From contig OZ024743.1 in assembly GCA_964016885.1 (NCBI GenBank), positions 18,868,872 through 18,932,871 of the forward strand: a stretch of 64,000 nucleotides of DNA. Direction: 5' to 3'. The number at the start of each line of letters is the position of its first letter. Positions within the stretch are counted from its first letter, which is position 1. The translations under genes and the position numbers were made by a program. This document shows, piece after piece, positions 62,823 through 64,000 of this stretch. The notes beneath the pieces are model-generated. The model did no database searches. It saw only the letters and a list, made by a program, of their open reading frames with translations, and was not told the DNA's origin. This DNA is from Eledone cirrhosa (lineage: Eukaryota > Mollusca > Cephalopoda > Octopoda > Eledonidae).

Positions 62823-63593
62823 ACACATCCAACACTTCATCAACCACATGCAGTTCTCTGGCTACAACCAAAGAGACAGAGTCAGAGTATACGAAGGAGC
62901 CATGGAGAAGTATAAGGCCCTCGTAGAACTGGACATGAAAGGAATGTGCCCATTATACAGGAGCAAATCATGGAATAGCTTAGATAGGGCTAGACATAAG
63001 ATAGGGAAAGCCACCTCATGGTACGACAACCAGAGATACCAGAGTGTCATGTTTGTGGACGCTACCCCTGAAGGGAAATTAGCTAACCAGTGTAGAAGGG
63101 CCCTGAGAAAGACCCACTTAAAAATTAAGGTGATAGAAAAGCCAGGAACCACCATCAAATCCCTGATCAGCAAAACCTACCCTTTTAAGAGAACCCACTG
63201 TACTAATAGGAAATGTATCATATGTAAGGTAAACCCCCGGATAAACTGTAAAACTAGAAACGTAGTCTATAGCATGAGATGTACAGAGGGTACCTGCAGA
63301 AACATGACAACAACATACATAGCTCGTAGCATAGGTGAAAGGATAGACCAACACTGGGGGAACTAAAAGGACGAAAAAACGGGTCAGTACTATACGAACA
63401 TGCCAGACAACAACACGACGGTAACATAGACAACATAGAAATTAGAATAATATCTAAACATAGAAATGACCCAGCAGATAGGCAAATCAGAGAGGCCAGT
63501 GAAATAGAACTTAGAAGGCCAAGACTAAACAGAAAGAATGAATGGAATAACAACAACACCCAAACAAACAACACTGACCTAAGAGAAGTATAA
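62823..63593 (+). pseudogene. Retroelement GIY-YIG tail, right palindrome arm
   Basis: The frame opens after a stop at 62820 with HIQHFINHMQFSGYNQRDRV and continues uninterrupted to 63366 through CPLYRSKSWNSLDRARHKIG, ATPEGKLANQCRRALRKTHL, THCTNRKCIICKVNPRINC and VVYSMRC. A 9-bp in-frame deletion near 63320 turns YIGETARS into YIARS, removing the G of the YIG motif. A frameshift in the G-run 63356-63360 ends the frame; in the next frame SVLYEHARQQHDGNI, DPADRQIREASEIELRR and LNRKNEWNNNN run to TAA at 63591. The same G-run shift exists in the left arm, so it predates the duplication. Confidence 0.8.
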
Positions 63594-64000
63594 ATAAGTA
63601 AATAAATAGATAAATAAATAAATAAATACATACACAAGCACAATAACAACAAACACACATAAACACACACTAGTCACCCAATCACGAACACACATCAAAC
63701 AAAACACTATACACACACGCAAACGCATGCGCAAAGAAGACAAAATAAAATAAACAAACAACCAAATAAATAAATAAATATATAGATTGACTAAATAAAA
63801 ATGGCGTAGACATACAATGCAACGTGAGGAAACAATAGCACCACTGACGGTGTTGCAGATGGGCAACGAAAGATTTATGATAAACTATATATATGTGTTT
63901 GTGTCTATATTGTATCTGTATTATTTTTGACCGTCGGTCAGTCAATGGCAAGATTGAGGACCGAATAAATTAGATTACCGATATAAAAGACACAGAAGCG

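Larger units (their letters stand above)
61586..64000. repeat. Palindrome with arms of more than 1 kb, running off the window
   Basis: Base 61586 pairs with 64000 and the arms match inward to about 62650 and 62935, leaving a ~285-bp spacer. The arms differ by small indels and scattered substitutions. Each contains a GIY-YIG retroelement tail, a TAAA-rich 3' segment and, near the outer end, CTGACG(A/G), a 5-bp hairpin and GAAAG. Because the right arm reaches the last base, the full length is unknown. Confidence 0.92.

Overview
This window looks like repeat-rich genomic DNA from a coleoid cephalopod, most likely an octopus. The evidence is AT-rich intergenic sequence, very long (AT)n/(GT)n/(AG)n microsatellites, several copies of a tRNA-derived SINE of the octopus type (B-box-like GTTCAAATCC, tail with GCTGGCCTTGTGCC), Penelope-like retroelements with a GIY-YIG tail, and a Tx1-like LINE. 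I see no host protein-coding gene that I can support. Nearly all recognisable coding sequence belongs to mobile elements, mostly broken.

Layout. 0-9 kb: AT-rich DNA with microsatellites. At 1751-2628 there is a palindromic, partly tandem repeat carrying two sequence-perfect type I hammerhead ribozymes (HHR), one on each strand. A 212-bp-arm palindrome lies at 6309-6736. 8.9-11.1 kb: a Penelope-like element (PLE) whose 5' part is inverted against its 3' part (twin-priming geometry), joined to a second HHR-bearing repeat family (11.1-11.6 kb; tandem copies at 19.1-19.8 kb). 11.7-13.3 kb: an inverted repeat enclosing a 381-bp direct duplication. 15.6-16.9 kb: a cluster of palindromes. 16.9-18.2 kb: a complete but decayed mariner-type element with 25-bp terminal inverted repeats (TIRs) and a DD37D transposase. 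20.3-23.4 kb: a Helitron-like 5' region ending in a spliced pseudogene with 23-residue tandem repeats, then a SINE. 23.7-26.4 kb: a large interrupted inverted repeat with a PLE 3' end in its loop. 27 kb: a LINE RT scrap. 37.4-39.2 kb: the best PLE ORF (593 codons, RT plus Cys cluster plus GIY-YIG), 5' truncated inside a microsatellite. 40.2-40.6 kb: two adjacent SINEs. 41.1-42 kb: another PLE 3' end. 42.1-44.5 kb: an internally deleted Tx1-like LINE. 53.1-54.8 kb: a heavily decayed LINE RT. 57.4-58.0 kb: a nested palindrome. 61.6-64.0 kb: a palindrome with arms over 1 kb, each carrying a broken GIY-YIG retroelement tail; it runs off the window end.

How it fits together. From established knowledge, hammerhead ribozymes occur in PLE terminal repeats and in small non-autonomous retrozymes thought to use PLE-type enzymes. 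Here HHR units of about 425 and 466 bp lie in the same 64 kb as four PLE copies, and one PLE copy is physically fused to an HHR unit. A second recurring theme is snap-back (inverted) duplication: at least ten palindromes, several abutting (AT)n tracts, and in one case the fold point lies inside the ribozyme. All of this was read by eye; no alignments or folding calculations were run.
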